Shown here piece after piece: positions 1 to 22,967 of a stretch of DNA of 64,000 bases. Below the pieces are notes generated by a model, which did not search any database, had not been told where the DNA came from, and was given only the letters and a program-made list of their open reading frames with translations. Origin of the DNA: Ciona savignyi (Eukaryota; Chordata; Ascidiacea; Phlebobranchia; Cionidae); assembly GCA_000149265.1 (NCBI GenBank), contig CH002073.1:1379354-1443353 (forward strand). Direction: 5' to 3'. Position numbers and translations under genes: made by a program. How positions within the stretch are numbered: the stretch's first letter is position 1; each line of letters opens with the position of its first letter.

Positions 1-971
1 CTAGAGTTGTTCGAAATAAAATTTCCAAAATTTCTAAAAAATTTATTTTTTGATGACGTCACTATCTTTGCGTCCACGTCATATTCTTTCTTATACAATG
101 TTGTAGTTTTTAATTTGTTTACAATAGAGTCTAACTTACTTTTACAAAGTTACTCAAAAACAAATTTCCTACAATTATATTATACTTTTGGTTTTATGAC
201 GTCATCAAAATAATATTACGTCACTAATTTCATGTTACAGGTCCACCCATCCCAAAGTTTGTTTTCGTTTTATTTATTATAAGTAATGTTAGAATAGAAA
301 TTTAGATTACTATAAAGTACACATTTCTTTTTCTTACTAATTTTCTTTGAAATAAACTATAAATAAAGTGTTTGAACCAAATTGCGACTATAACTATAAA
401 GATACTCAAAACCCCCCCAAAATGTAAAAAAATACAGGTAAGATCACATCCGGGACATCCCAAGAAGCGAAACTGATTCTACTGCCATAGACACATTAAA
501 TGAAACTCACATTTTGGGCGTAGTATTAGAAAAAAACGTTTTTAGTGAGACTTCCCCCTCAAAATTAGACCAAAAAAAGTCATAAAATTCAACTAAACTT
601 ACCTTAAAAATTTCAAATGCAAAGTTATGTTTATTTTTGTATTTTTCAAAAGATATATCATATAGCTTTCCAAAGAGACCAAACTTTAGCAGTTTGGATA
701 AGAAATTTTGGAGATTTTTTATTTTGAACGAGCACATGTCAAAAAAACCAAATTTGGTCTTATCGTTTCTAAAGGGTTAAAGAATTATAAAACCAGCTAA
801 ATGTACACAATTTTGCAATTTTGTTGTAAATTGAATAAATAAAAAAAAAATTTTAGAATTACAAAACCAGCTAGATTTACACTTGCAATTTTGTTGTAAA
901 ATGAATGAATAAAAAGTTTTTTTTTCAGAATTGCAAAACCATAATAATTTCATTAAATATTATTTACTCAC

Positions 972-1035
972 AATATCAAACTTGTTGCCTAACAGGAGCA
1001 CAGGGATTGATCCAGCTTTCGGGGAATGATGAGAT
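972..1035 (-). other. G4-motif exon of the Rab-like GTPase, acceptor at a SINE tail
   Basis: A 64-base exon encoding PVLLLGNKFDI, with the base-specificity motif NKxD. It completes the AAA codon left open at 4277. On the minus strand its acceptor (ATCCTATTCCAG) is the CT-rich 3' tail of a sense-oriented SINE spanning about 1037-1170. The donor is GTGAGT at 971-966. Confidence 0.8.
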
Positions 1036-4000
1036 CTGGAATAGGATGGGATATATTTAGGTTTATCCCCGTGAATGGAAAAACCAAAGGGGTTAACACA
1101 CGGGCGATTGTCAGATCACCTCGCGCCCACCGTAGGGTTGCTGGAGCTATTGCAGTGTGTTGTGTGTAAGAAATAGCAGAAAGTATAACAAACAAAACAC
1201 AGGGATATTCTTATCTAAATCAATTCTAATTCTAATATATTAAACCGCAGAAACCTTTCATAAATGCCAAATGAAATAAAGTAATCTATAAATGTATGCG
1301 GGAAAAAAAATTAAAAAAACGGAAAAAAAACATGAAAAGTTATGGTAATATTGAGAAAAATATGTTAACAAAATTAATGTAGAAAACAGACAAAGCTATG
1401 GTAATTATGCGGGAACTACTTAAAAAATAAAATTAATGTAAAAGAATGAGTGGATAAGAAATTAATAACATTGAACGGCAGACAAATGTGTAAAAGCCAG
1501 ACAAAATTATGGTAATAATACTAGAAATATGTTAAAAACAAAATAAATGTTAAACCCAGACAAAATTATGGTAATAATACTGGAAATAGGTTAAAAACAA
1601 AATGAATGTAAAACCCAGACAAAATTATGGTAATAATACTAGAAATATGTTAAAAACAAAATAAATGTTAAACCCAGACAAAATTATGGTAATAATACTG
1701 GTAATAGGTTAAAAACAAAATAATGTTAAACCCAGACAAAATTATGGTAATAATACTGGAAATAGGTTAAAAACAAAATTCTGTAAAACCCAGACAAAAT
1801 TATAGTAATAATACTGGAAATAGGTTAAAACAAAATGAATGTAAAACCCAGACAAAATTATGGTAATATTACTGGAAATAGGGTAAAAACAAAATGAATG
1901 TAAAAAACAGGCAAATTTGTAGTGATAATGCAAAAAATGCCTAATATAAATGTAAATGAAGATTGTGTGAGTAAGAAATTAATAACGTTAAAACCGCAGA
2001 CAAAATTTCAAAGCAGTGGCACAAAGTTGCATAATCTGTTCCAAAGCTACGATCTTCCAAAAGCAAATAGTCAAACAGGGCAATCAGCAAACAAGGCCGT
2101 TAAGGCAATGAAATCTTTGTGTACATTATCCACTTTGTAAAGTGCAAAATCTGCCTCTATGATGGATTGCGTGTGCACAATGACCAAACTGCGTCATTCA
2201 CGCCACAACAATGCATTGGACTTGAGTGCTCGGTAGAAATTAGACGTTTTATATTAAAACCACAAGAATGGGATGAGTTAAGGTGTATATTTCGTAATAG
2301 CCGGGGAGACTTTATTTAACAAAACTGCCATTGAAATAAATTTATTATTAATTTTTGACCACAGAGACCCATATTTCACAAAACTGTCATTAAAATAAAT
2401 TTATTACTAATTCCAGTAATTTAAGACCTTTATTACACAAAACTGTCATTGAATAACATTTATTACTCATTAATATTAAAGTTGGTAATTTAATTGACGT
2501 CATGTAATTGAATTGTATAAGCTTTCTGGTATGATAATTTAATATTTGTTTAAAAATCCACAAGGTTTAATCAAGAAGGTTCAACTTAAGTCCAAAAGCA
2601 TTACCCAATACTTTATGCAAGAAGACACTTAGCTAATATTTTCTTAACCAGGTTGATTATTTAGTACAAAATGGTAGCAATGACTCCAGTATTCGGACGC
2701 GCCATGTGTATAATAAAAAAGCTTTACTCCAGTTGAATAGAAAACTGTTGTGGTAAACACTAATTAGTTTTTTATATGCAAGAGTAAATTCTTACTCGCA
2801 CGGCGTGCGTCACGCAGGTATCACGTTACTCGCACAGATTTTTCGCCCCGCATATTATAGTTCAAAACAAAAATATGTCATTTCTGTTACTTAACCACAT
2901 AATGCTACAATATGGTTAAATCTACCGAATAGCTATTGGCCTAATGCTTGAATGTGTAGCCATATAAAAGTCAAAATTAACTTAATTTTATCAACATATT
3001 TCCCTCAATATTAACATAACTTTGCCTAAATTTTTTATGTTAATTTTAATTTTTTTTCCGCTTACATTTATCAATGTATAAAAGTCAGTTTTATTTTACA
3101 ATGCTTTAAAAATAAATTACATTACAGTTCAGTTTAATATAGAATTTATATCAATAACATTTAACAATTCAACCAGTCATGTTGTTAAATTTGAACAATG
3201 ATAATTTAGCCCTGGTCCTAGTAATTTTATATTTGCTCTTTGTTTTATAAACCTAATCTGGTATAAGTCTAAACAGAGCATCTATATACACAGTGGAACC
3301 CCGCTTACCTGACCACCTATGGGACCGTCATCAAGCGGTCGCGTTACCAGGGTGGTCGTGTTAGTGAATTTCGCTTTGCTCATAATCTTTTCTTTGATTG
3401 AACATTTTCTCGGTTTATTTTTACTAAATGCCATTATTTTTACCAGACACTGCAGAACAAATTTTTAAAACAACTGTTAATACTGAAGTTCATCTTATAA
3501 GATTCAGTTCTGTTCTGTATGCCTTTATTTTCTTTGTGTGTGTGCGCTTATCTAACCTTATTGTTTTGGTGACAAAAGCAAATTATTGTGCACATGTGGT
3601 CGCTTTAGTGGAGTTAAATTTGGAGTTTTGGACCAAAATAACACACAAGTAGGGATGCACAATATAGGATAATTAGGTATTCTAGAATATTCTAGAATAA
3701 TGTATTTCGAATCTAGAATTTTGAATCCTATTCTAGAATGTTTTTCGTTTTAAGCGCGTCTGTCCACGATACACGTGTATATGGCTACTGATAAGATGAT
3801 GTTGTTGTGGAATGCTTAATACAAGTTGTATTTCGAAGCTGCCGCTTTAAAATATTGTTTGGACGATTTCGCACGATAGATGTACTTTCGATATGGAGAA
3901 ACGCATTACGCGTATTATGTACGAATGAAGAATTCATTTTACCATGATAAGATTGCGAATTTACTTCAATGACGTTCCACCAAAAGTTTCTTATCATGGT

Positions 4001-7000
4001 ATCTATTGTCGCACGCTTTCAAAGACGTTGCGCTGACGTTTGCAAAATCGGCATGCGCGTGTTGTTGCGCGATGGAACGCAGCCAATACTTTGCGTTTTT
4101 AATTTCGTTCTATATAACCGAACGTGTTTCGCCTTCATTCACTACCAAGTAACTCCAATACAGGAATACAAGAAAGAATTGCACAAATACAAATCGAAAA
4201 CAGACGTATAATTAAAATACCACATGTTAATGAGTGTAACATGTTATTGCACCATAAATGTGTTCCAAGCACTCACTTTTCAACTTGAGGTTGATTTTTG
4301 ATGCCATTTTCCAGTGACAACTCCCCTTTTGAGGTCACGATATTTGTAACCGCGTCTAGTCTCCACTGATTTGAGATCTCGGCTATATCCTCATCACATA
4401 CGTCAACCACCACTATAGAAATAATATAATTACATAGGACCGTGAATAGAAATAATATAATTACATTGGACCCTGAACAGAAATATTATAATTATAATAC
4501 AATCCACCAGTTGAAAAATAGTACAACTCCTGCCATGTCTGTAGGATAGATTATGATATTCATGTTTATCCTGGTAAATGAAAAAATACAAGGGGCGTTA
4601 TCACACGGGCAATCATCGGATCACATCGCGCCCACCGTCAGGTTACCGGAGCTATTGCAGTGTGTTGTGTATAATTTAGATGTTTTTTAAATTTGTAGAA
4701 ACCATTAGTCTACTGGGTTCAGGCAACTTTTGTTAAGTACCTTATGTAGGAACACAACCAACTAGCTAGCAGCCAGTTTCAAACTTGCAACCCTTCAGCC
4801 TAAAGGCGAAGCAATAACCCACCCAGCCAAACAATACTACCGGTACTAAAAAAAATAATACAATTATACTACCATCCACTACCACACCATTAACAAATAA
4901 TAGAAAACCACTACTACACCACTATAGAAATGATACAACCAACCGTTATTACAATAATATAATCACATATAACAATAAAAGCCAGCACTCTAGCACTCCC
5001 TACCTATTACAGCATCCGTATCCATATAATATGTCTTTCTAGTCGACAACTCATCACACGTTGGAACGTCCCATAGTTCAACTGTTACGATCCCTTGGTC
5101 TGGGATACTGAGCTTTCGAACAACACTGGGAAAGTTTAAAACAAAAAGTTTTTAATTTTCATTGCATTTAAATTTCGTTTCCACACCACCAGTGATCAAG
5201 GTAAAGAGTTATAGTAACTGGAGGAAAAACTGAATTTTTTTCGTAAAACGACTACAGTAAATTGTACTTTATAAGTGGCATAGTAATAAGCTTCGTAAAA
5301 TGGCTACAGTAAACTGTACTTTATAAGTGGCATAATAATAAGCTTCGTAAAACGGTTACAGTAAACTGTACTTGGCATAGTAATAAGCTTCGTAAAACGG
5401 TTACAGTAAACTGTACTTTATAAGTGGCATAGTAATAAGCTTCGTAAAACGGCTACAGTAAACTGTAGCGTTTTTTATTTTATTCTACCCAGTGTTGCCC
5501 TTTTTGGTTTGTTTTATGTTAAAACCATTTGCTTATCCGTTTTAGTACCTACTTGTGTGTCGTGACTTTATTCGCATTTGAAATTTTTTAGTAAATATCG
5601 GGACCTGTAGAGAGTGGTCACATGTTTTGTTTTCTGGGACTGTGATAGTCAAGTACAGGCCTTATTATTGGTGGGTCGCTGCAGACAAACTAGCTAATCC
5701 CCACAAACTGTTCTGTAAAAGTGGTACAGTAGCAAGGTAGCATAGTTGCGAGGGTTGACTCTCTTATATCATATGGTATGTGTTAGTAATAGAGGTATGT
5801 TATGTGTTGGTATTGGAATTATTAGATTTTATTATGTTTTAGGCCTGTGAGTGAAAAAAAGTTTTATCATACAGGTAATCATCAGGTTACCTTGTGCCCA
5901 ACATTGGGTTAATGAGGCTATTGCATTGTATATAATTAAGACTTTGCTTCAATTTTGGTAAAATCAATTAATTTACAGAGTCCAAGTGATGTCTGCAAGT
6001 GTCCTGCTCAAGAACACAAGCGACTAGCTAGCGACCAGTTTTGATCAGCTGCAACTCTTTGGCTGAAACGCGGCGCACTAACCCATTAAGCTATTTAGCG
6101 GCAAAAGATAGTTATCCAAGACAAATAACAATGTACCTCTCAATATTTAACAACTCAGTTGGAATGTACTCAGAACTGAAGAAGTTTCTGGCGTAGCGCT
6201 GGATTACTGACGTCTTTCCCACCCCAGTATCACCCACTACGATTAGCTTGAATTTAGGGGTAGGAGCATCAACAGTTTTAACTGGAATTATAAAAAAATT
6301 ATAAAGGTTAAAAAAAAAACTTTGTTATTAGGCTAGAACATAAAGACGTGTCAAATCTGTCCGACCGGTTAGTCTGGTGGTTTAGTGCGGCGCCTTTCAA
6401 GTGAAAGGTTTTAGGTTCAAAACTGGTCGCTAGCTAGTCGGTTGTGTCCTTGGCCTTGGGAAAGGCACTTAATGGACATTCCCTGAACCCAGCGGATTTA
6501 TGGGTTTCCGCTAGATTGAAGGAATGTGTGTATGATATACAACATACGACAATAGCTTTGGTAACCCGACTGTGGGCGCGAGGCAATCTGACGATTGCCT
6601 GTGTGTTAACCCCCTTAGTTTACCCATTTACGGGGATAAACATGAATATCCTATCCTATAGCGTAAAAAGGGGGCATAACCTATTATTTAAAGCGTATTA
6701 AAGTGGTAAATATACACTAAAACGGGCGTGATAACAGATAGTATTCACACGTGCAATTTTAAATACTTCTGTTACCGGCCTAACGTAATTCAACCAAAAA
6801 AATCCATAAGTCTATTACCTGCGTTAATTGACATACAACCGTTCCCCATAGTATTGTATTGGTTGTTTACAATTTACTTTAACTCATAAATAAACAAGTT
6901 TTTGTTTGATAAACATCTAAATTCTTCACATTTGTGCCGAAATACTTCGTTTAAAGTTCTTCAAAATTTTGACTTTTCTTACATGCGTATCGCCTGATCT

Positions 7001-8291
7001 GAAATCAGCTGTTTGTTTATGACATCATAACACATACTATTAGCGCCTTGAGTTTGCGTATAGTCCGCTGTGCCTTTTTCTTTAATTCTATTTGTTTGTG
7101 ACGTCGTTCTCTTTTTAGATTCCCGTTTAGTTGTCGGGTTGTGGATGGGTTATTTTGTTGATTACGTGTTTTCCTGTTTTTTCCAATGTTGGCAAGTGCA
7201 TGTGGACAGTTGCAAAATATCGAGTCGAATCACTACATAATCAACGAAACAAGGCAATAACGAAAATCGGCGAGCGTCCAAAAATGCAAAGAATTTAAAT
7301 CAACCACATAGAAATTAAATAAAACTTTACACACCCTCAACTCAAAAATAACCTCACTTCTACAAAAATTACACAAAATCACTAATGTAAGCCGGTCGCC
7401 TGTGCGGCCTTCCAAACCCAGAAAATGCAATTCGTTTAAGATCGCATTGTCCCGGCCATCCAGTAGGCCAGTGGTTCTCAAACTTTTTAGAGTTGGGACC
7501 CACTATTAATTACCACAGATTATGGCGGCCCACTTAACTTTATATATAGTTGTTAGTTTGAGAAAAGGCCGCAGTAGGCTATTAAACCCCATTACTAACC
7601 ACGGGGGCCTCCTTTTTTTCTTTTTTTTACCGAGCCAATTTACGAACCCAAGATGGGCTTGTCACTAGGACCGTTTTTATATAGAATTCGGTATACGTAT
7701 CGGCCGCGTGAACCATTCGGCCACACGACCGTACATAAGGACCTCCTTAATGGGGCGTCAGCAAAGTTTACTGGGTCAAACACACGAACCAACCCACTCT
7801 TCTCGACTCTGTTCGACACAAAACTCATATGTCCTGCCCGACGATGGGTGCGAGGTGATCTGACGATTGCCCGTGTGTTAACCCCTTTGGTTTTTCCATT
7901 CACGGGGAAAATGAATATCCTGTCCTATCCTGATGCATCAAGAATTGCAAACTGTTTCGAATCGGTCTCGTACGCCCTTTCTTCTTCGACTGCTTTTCCT
8001 TTGTCCATTCCTTAATTCTGGACAGTGCGTTTGTCCACCATCCCAGTGAGGCGCGTGAACTGACCACCGATTGTCGACTTAGTGCGTCGCCGTGGCCGAT
8101 AATCACCACATTAATGTGCTCTTCTTTGCTGGAGGAGAACAGTTTTCAGAAAGAGATGCTGGTAGTTGGGGATAAACATGCTCATCTATCTTAACTTACG
8201 GCTCTTCTTCAGTCAGTACCTCGTCAACTATCTCAGTGGCATATTCCATCACGGTTGCGAGATGTTCACATAAAACATTTTCCATCGTCAT
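972..8291 (-). CDS. Rab/Ras-like small GTPase, atypical, 6 exons found, 3' end missing
   Basis: Predicted small GTP-binding protein. Exons, in transcript order: 8291-8200, 8128-7974, 6281-6137, 5125-5004, 4412-4277, 1035-972. All junctions have AG/GT borders and splice phases agree throughout, giving 238 codons. Residues 1-82 are a Glu/Lys-rich N-terminal extension. The G domain follows: P-loop GDTGVGKTS, a switch I Thr in EYIPTELLN, WDVPTC where Rabs have WDTAGQ, and the G4 motif GNKFD. The SAK-like G5 motif and C-terminal Cys prenylation site are not seen and should lie left of the window or in an exon I missed. Family-wide, such proteins are membrane-traffic or ciliary switches; the subfamily is not assigned. 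The loss of the Gly and Gln of switch II suggests altered or absent GTP hydrolysis (inference). The first ATG is chosen because an in-phase donor follows; a second ATG lies two codons later. Introns hold SINEs and minisatellites. Confidence 0.8.
1037..1170 (-). mobile_element. SINE family 1, 3' part
   Basis: Shares the family-1 3' region with other copies in the window: the box ending in a ggggataaac-like sequence and an ATCCTATCC-type tail read on the minus strand. The tRNA-like head is missing. It lies in the last identified intron of the GTPase and abuts the acceptor. Confidence 0.75.
1388..1915. repeat. Minisatellite, ~59 bp unit, about 7-8 copies
   Basis: Units share CAGACAAAATTATGGTAAT and TTAAAAACAAAAT, spaced about 59 bases from roughly 1497 to 1851, with more diverged units at the left edge. 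It lies in an intron of the Rab-like gene. The short open frames over it reflect the repeat and are not genes. Confidence 0.9.
2000..4270. other. Long intron of the GTPase, no exon recognised
   Basis: AT-rich sequence between the exons at 4277-4412 and 972-1035. It holds a possible DNA-transposon end at about 3295 (CAGTGGAACCCCGCT) and a palindrome-rich stretch of ATTCTAGAAT words at 3675-3745 next to a GGGATGCAC motif, typical of hAT ends. I see no further coding exon. Confidence 0.5.
4541..4831 (-). mobile_element. SINE family 1
   Basis: Near full length on the minus strand. Reading it backwards gives a tRNA-like head, then the CTGGGTTCAGGCAA-type block, the GCTCCGGTAACC block, a GGGGATAAAC-like box and a short tail. 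Located in an intron of the GTPase gene. Confidence 0.8.
5240..5470. repeat. Minisatellite, 52 bp unit, about 4 copies
   Basis: Units carry GCTTCGTAAAACGG, CAGTAAACTGTACTT and TAAGTGGCATAGTAATAA. One unit is about 16 bases shorter. It lies in the intron upstream of the GTPase exon at 5004-5125. Confidence 0.9.
6137..6281 (-). other. P-loop exon of the Rab-like GTPase
   Basis: Third exon of the GTPase. It encodes the first beta strand (KFKLIVVGDTG), the Walker A/G1 lysine and serine-threonine in GVGKTS, helix 1 and the switch I Thr. It starts with two bases completing a codon begun at 7974 and ends with two bases completed in the next exon at 5125. This is the diagnostic exon for the family call. 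Confidence 0.88.
6359..6659 (+). mobile_element. SINE family 1, near full length
   Basis: tRNA-like head with an A-box-like GGTTAGTCTGGTGGTTTAG and a B-box-like GGTTCAAAACTGG, then GTGTCCTTGG, the CTGAACCCAGCGG block, GATTGCCTGTGTGTTAACC and the tail ATATCCTATCCTA. Antisense to the surrounding GTPase gene. Confidence 0.85.
7470..7570. mobile_element. Solo hAT-like transposon end
   Basis: Begins CAGTGGTTCTCAAACTTTTT and continues GTTGGGACCCAC, the classic end of short hAT elements. I could not find a matching inverted end, so this is a fragment or an unrecognised full copy. Confidence 0.45.
7628..7735 (-). mobile_element. SINE family 2 (short tRNA-derived)
   Basis: On the minus strand: CGTGTGGCCGAATGGTTCACGCGG as the A-box region and CATCTTGGGTTCGTAAATTG as the B-box region, ending in an A-rich tail. 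It matches at least eight other copies in the window (about 110 bp each). The preserved internal pol III promoter words suggest retroposition from a tRNA-like transcript. Confidence 0.75.
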
Positions 8292-8592
8292 TCTACAACT
8301 GAGTTAGTGTCCGGAGCTTGTTTTTTGGCTTCTGGGACTTCTCGACCGTCTCTGCTTTCTTACAAGGCTCAAAGAATGCGGCGTTGAAGTTAGGAAAGAA
8401 TGTTTACGCGCCGATGTTCAGATTAGTGAAAGAGACCACCATTGTCCGATGCGTGTGGGATTCTTTTCCGACTATCGTACTTATAATTTTGATTCAACTG
8501 ATTTTATTAGCATCACAAGGTCACAGTGCGAAAATGGAGCGTAATATTATCATGAGCCACTACAGAGTTGTTTAAAAACACGGCCGCCATAT

Positions 8593-8897
8593 GTCCGGCC
8601 CGGTGGTCTAGCGGTTAAGTGCGTCGCCTTTCAATCGAAAGGTTGCAGGTGCGAAACTGGTCGCTAGCTGGACGGTTGTGTCCTTGGGCAAGGCTCTTAA
8701 CGGAAATTGCCTGAACCCAGCGGATATAATGGGTTCTACCACAATTGAAAGGAAACGTGTCTATCATATACAACACGCTGCAATAGCTCCGGTAACCCGA
8801 CGATGGGCGCGAGGTGATCTGACGATTGCCCGTGTGATAACCCCCTAGGTTTTCTCATTCACGGGGATAAACATGAATATCCTATCCTATCCTATCC
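8593..8897 (+). mobile_element. SINE family 1, full length
   Basis: One of the best-preserved copies. It has a TCCGGCCCGGTGGTCTAGCG head, AAAGGTTGCAGGTGCGAAAC, the AACCCAGCGG block, GCTCCGGTAACCCGACG, GATTGCCCGTGTG and three ATCCT tail units. It lies upstream of the GTPase first coding exon. Confidence 0.9.
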
Positions 8898-9387
8898 TCC
8901 TGCTGCACAGGGTGATAATTATTTTAAGATGGTATTGAGTTGATCCAGCACAAATAACCTGCCGAAAACCAATGCTCATAATAAATGGAACTATAGGCTT
9001 TGATTTTTTATCTCGTGACCGATGGGAAAGTAAACCAAAACCCGACTTCGGTAAAAAGGAATTCTGCAACAGCTTACCGTGACTTTCTGATTACATTTTC
9101 GCGATTTACCCCAATTGGCTTGGTTGGTTTCTCGCCTTTTAGCCGAAGGCTTGTAGGTTCGAAACTTTTCACCAGCTAGTCGGTTATATCCTTGTGAAAG
9201 GCACTTAACGGTAATTACCTGAACCAAGTGGAATGATAGGTGCTACCAAAAACTTGTGCTGTAATTTGATTGGGGATTACTGGCAAAATAACTCTAACTA
9301 ACTAAACAGTGGCAGTCCTTGCTATAACCCCTTTCTTAAGTGCAGACTGGACTCCTTAAGAAACACAGAGTGTGTTTAAAAATAGTA

Positions 9388-9595
9388 TTAGGATAGGATA
9401 TTCATGTTAATCCCCGTAAATGGGAAAACCAAGGGGGTTAACACACGAGCAAACGTCAGATCAACTCGCGACCACCGTCGGGTAACTGGAGCCATTGCAG
9501 TGTGTTGTGTATGTTTTACACGTTTCTTCAATTTGGTAGAAACCATTAATCCGTTGGACTCGGGCAATGTCCGTAAAGTGTCTATAACTAATTCT
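9388..9595 (-). mobile_element. SINE family 1, head-truncated
   Basis: Minus-strand copy covering the middle blocks and tail. The apparent open frames on both strands here are the SINE's own sequence and recur at other copies. Confidence 0.8.
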
Positions 9596-9764
9596 TGGTT
9601 GCATTTAAAACCTCCATGGCAGAAATTATTAAAATAGGCCAATTACGGGTGTCGTTAAATTGGTAAAATACTGGGTGCTTTAAAACTTTAAAGTTTTGTA
9701 AGAATACCACATGCGTACGGTCGGAAGCCACTGTATAAAATCAAAAGTCATTTGTGGGTCTGCT

Positions 9765-9853
9765 TTTATTCAGTTTTCAAGATAGAAAACGACTGTAATG
9801 CCTTGTATAAAGCAAGGAATCAAAACAAAAAGGGCTTCTTTCTAGGTTTTATT
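9765..9853 (-). terminator. Candidate poly(A) signals for the LONRF-like gene
   Basis: AATAAA on the minus strand occurs at 9853-9848 and 9770-9765, about 0.46 and 0.55 kb downstream of the stop at 10316. Either could serve. No transcript evidence is available. Confidence 0.35.
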
Positions 9854-10315
9854 TAGAAGCAGTGATTTAAGGCTCTTTAAGGCCGCGTTTACATACAACT
9901 AACACAATGTTGATTGGTTCTGTAAGCTTTGGTGTACGTGTGTGTGTGCGGACCCGGTTTTATGGCCTGTGTAAGTGACAGCATTAAGAGCAGACGCATA
10001 ACGCAATGCGCAAAACGCAACGCGGCAAGTTAAAACGACAGGACGTTTAAACCTGTGTTCATATAAAGAATAGCTTGGGGGAAAAAGGGCGGGAGTAGAA
10101 AGTGGCGCGGATAGACAGGTGGTGCGCTTTTGAAGAGTCAAATACGGACAGGTGGTTTGCATCGGACAGTTGGGTGCAATGGGCGCTCGCTCGCTAGTGG
10201 TGATTCGTGTTTTTAGCGTCTTTTTCTTAAACTACGGAGCGGGTGACGTCATCTTCTCGCAGCGTGGCGTGCTTAGGTGGGGCAAGAGAGCAGCAGCGAT
10301 AGGGGAGCGCGGCGA

Positions 10316-20199
<9,884 letters not shown>

Positions 20200-22480
20200 T
20201 GTTTTAAATACTGGAAACGACCTTGCAACAAGCAGGATAATCACTTATTTTAGCTTTGTTCCTCTGTAACATAAATCAATCAATAATTAGGAAAAAACAG
20301 TTAAAACCATATTTTGTTGTCAGTTGTGTTTTTTTGTTGTCAACATAAATTTTAAAAAAATAATAAACTTTCCTATATAAATATAGGGGGGAACATATCC
20401 TTTATATGAACAGAGCACAACCCATTTAACATTAACCTAAAACCAAATATTAAAATCAAAAACATCAATTTCATTTTTGCTCTGTGTTGCTTTAACATAA
20501 AAACAATAAATAACTAAGAAAAAAATGTTCCGTTTTATGTATAAAAATCAATACAACGAATTTAACCAAATATAAAAACAAAAAATTAATCAATATTTTT
20601 TTTATTGTTTCGCTGTAATAAAAAATGATCAATATTTTGGAAAAACAGAAAACATATATATAGTACAACAAATTTGTAGTTGATTGAAATTCAAATATCA
20701 AAACATCAAATTTGATGTCTCCCTTCCCCTCGGAATAAAAGACAAAAAATCAAAAACAAGCTTTATGTTACATAAAATCAGGAATCTTCCTTTTTATTTT
20801 GTGAAATATGAATTCAGAAGGATAAAGAGATTCTAAAACCACAACTATATATAAACTTATGGCAAAAATAGAGTTATAAATGGTTAATGTATGGGTTGTG
20901 CTTGAGCAATATTACACAGTTTATGCATAAATTTAGTTGTACTTCAGCTAATTAATACTTTATAGGAACTTTTTGTCTGAATTGTAGCCATTAAAAATAG
21001 GGCACTGGTGCATTATGCAATAGGGCTGTTACATTTATATGGGGCAACATTAAAGTTGAAAATTTGAAAACTTCTTACTTAAAGATTTTATTCGGTTAGC
21101 AGATACTTTTATAATAGTAACAATCACCATTTTACAATAAATACAAAAAACACAGTACCGTATCACAATAATATAATAAATAAGAAAAACATAATTGATG
21201 CTGGCCAGGGTGACAGCAAAAAGACTGCTTGGTCATTAAGTCACTGCCACTTAACTTAAAACCAGGCCCCCAAATACTAATCTTAATGACATTTAACTCT
21301 TACGACAGACATAGCACTAACTCTAACCACCAAACCTTAATTTTATTACGTGCTGTTTTTCACTTTTATAAGCAGCAAAATTAATTATGGTATCTGTTTT
21401 TTATGTTCAACATTTCTCACTATTCCTTTCTATAATACAATAAACGCATTGATTTGTTAAAAACTTTGCCTTAACTTTCACCTTTTAGCGTTTAAAGTTT
21501 CGCAGAACGGAACAAATAACATTCAATCTCGACCCAACTACAGGTAAAACTGACTTAAAGGCTTAGAAGAGAGCGCGAAATGTTTTCCCTTTTTCTTTTT
21601 CTCAATTCTCTCAAACGTTACATAACGAATTACGTAAGGATCGTCCCCGCTATTGGTTATGTAACTTGTTACATAAGCGGATACCGAGCATTAAATAATG
21701 TATAAAGAACGCAACTTTGTAAGAAAAAAAAATAACACAAAGGTACCGTAACGACAAATAATAATAATTTAACGATATTGACTTATATTTAGGCATAGAA
21801 AAATATACTCGTCCTGTATAAATATGTTTAAATTTGTTAATTTAATATATATTACAAATTTTTGAAGTACTTTATACTAAGCGTAATATCACACAGACAT
21901 AACTTAAAAAACGTTACATAATGCATTTGATTGTGTTTTTGTAATTATTGTGATTTTAATTAGACCTACAGAGGCACAGTTAAACGATTTGCAATATTTA
22001 AATAGCAATGTCGCCATGGCTTATTGTAAATAACACCTGTAATACATTTTTAATAAAAGAAGTTTAAGCATACGACACATCAGTTCCTTTAGCCTTTCGC
22101 AAAATATGGCTCATCTTAAAATCCAAAAATAATAGTAAAACCTATTAATATATCTTCTATAAAATATTTATCTACGCCATTTCAAGCTAAATTAATAGTG
22201 CAGTTTAAAAAGTACGACTTTTTTTAATATAAATGCCATAGAACAAATTATATTTATTTTTTTAATAAAAAAATATGTTCTGAAATTAACTATTTTTTCT
22301 CAGTCTGATCAAACTAAATCAAAACTGTTACCGGTACTGAAAGAAATAAAATTACAAATCAAACTTTTAAGGCTTAAACATAATGGTATCCTGGCAATAC
22401 ACAATCTATATGTCCCAATTAAACGCGAGTCGTAAGCTAAACATTTAATTTTAGGCGTTCTGAAAATACCTTTAAACTCA
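20200..22480. other. AT-rich intergenic DNA upstream of the LONRF-like gene
   Basis: No gene recognised. It may contain the promoter or a non-coding first exon. Repeated GTTACATAA words occur at 21615-21690. Confidence 0.4.
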
Positions 22481-22760
22481 GGAAAACTTTTTTTCGCCCA
22501 TACCGTTCTTGGTGCGTTTAAGTTCGCTCAGAGTACAAGTTGGCAAATTCTGTGTTTACATAACTTTTTGGCCCGCGGCTAAAACGCGGTTTGTGGCAGA
22601 GCGATGCTGTGTTATACCAGCGTTTTGTCGGTTAAGATTCGTGGAAAAATACATCGCGCTGAGCACGGCTTGGTCGTAAAATCTCTCGCACGCAAAGCTA
22701 ACTATTCGTCGGAACACGCCATTAACAGAAACCAATACGCACTATGAAAACATGCAGGAC
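22480..22760. promoter_or_regulatory. CpG-richer island, possible promoter
   Basis: About 280 bases with markedly more G, C and CpG than the flanks (for example CCCGCGGCTAAAACGCGG). No coding frame is evident. Its position, upstream of the minus-strand LONRF-like gene and the plus-strand coiled-coil gene, would fit a promoter. This is inference from composition alone. Confidence 0.25.
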
Positions 22761-22967
22761 ATACGAAAATTGACGTCACGATTAAATGGTAGTCTATCTT
22801 TGTAATTGACCTAGTTATACATTACCAGTCTTAGTGCATGGGCATAAATCGCATATAAAGTGTTATAATTAAAACAATGTAAGATATAAATCGTATTTTT
22901 AGTTTAGTTTGTTCATTTTTTACCCAGTACATTTTAATTAAATGCTTACGTTATATATATCAGTTTG

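Noticed and set aside
430..490. Candidate last exon of the GTPase
   Set aside because: The only acceptor giving phase 0 is followed at once by a stop, and no G5 or prenylation motif is present.
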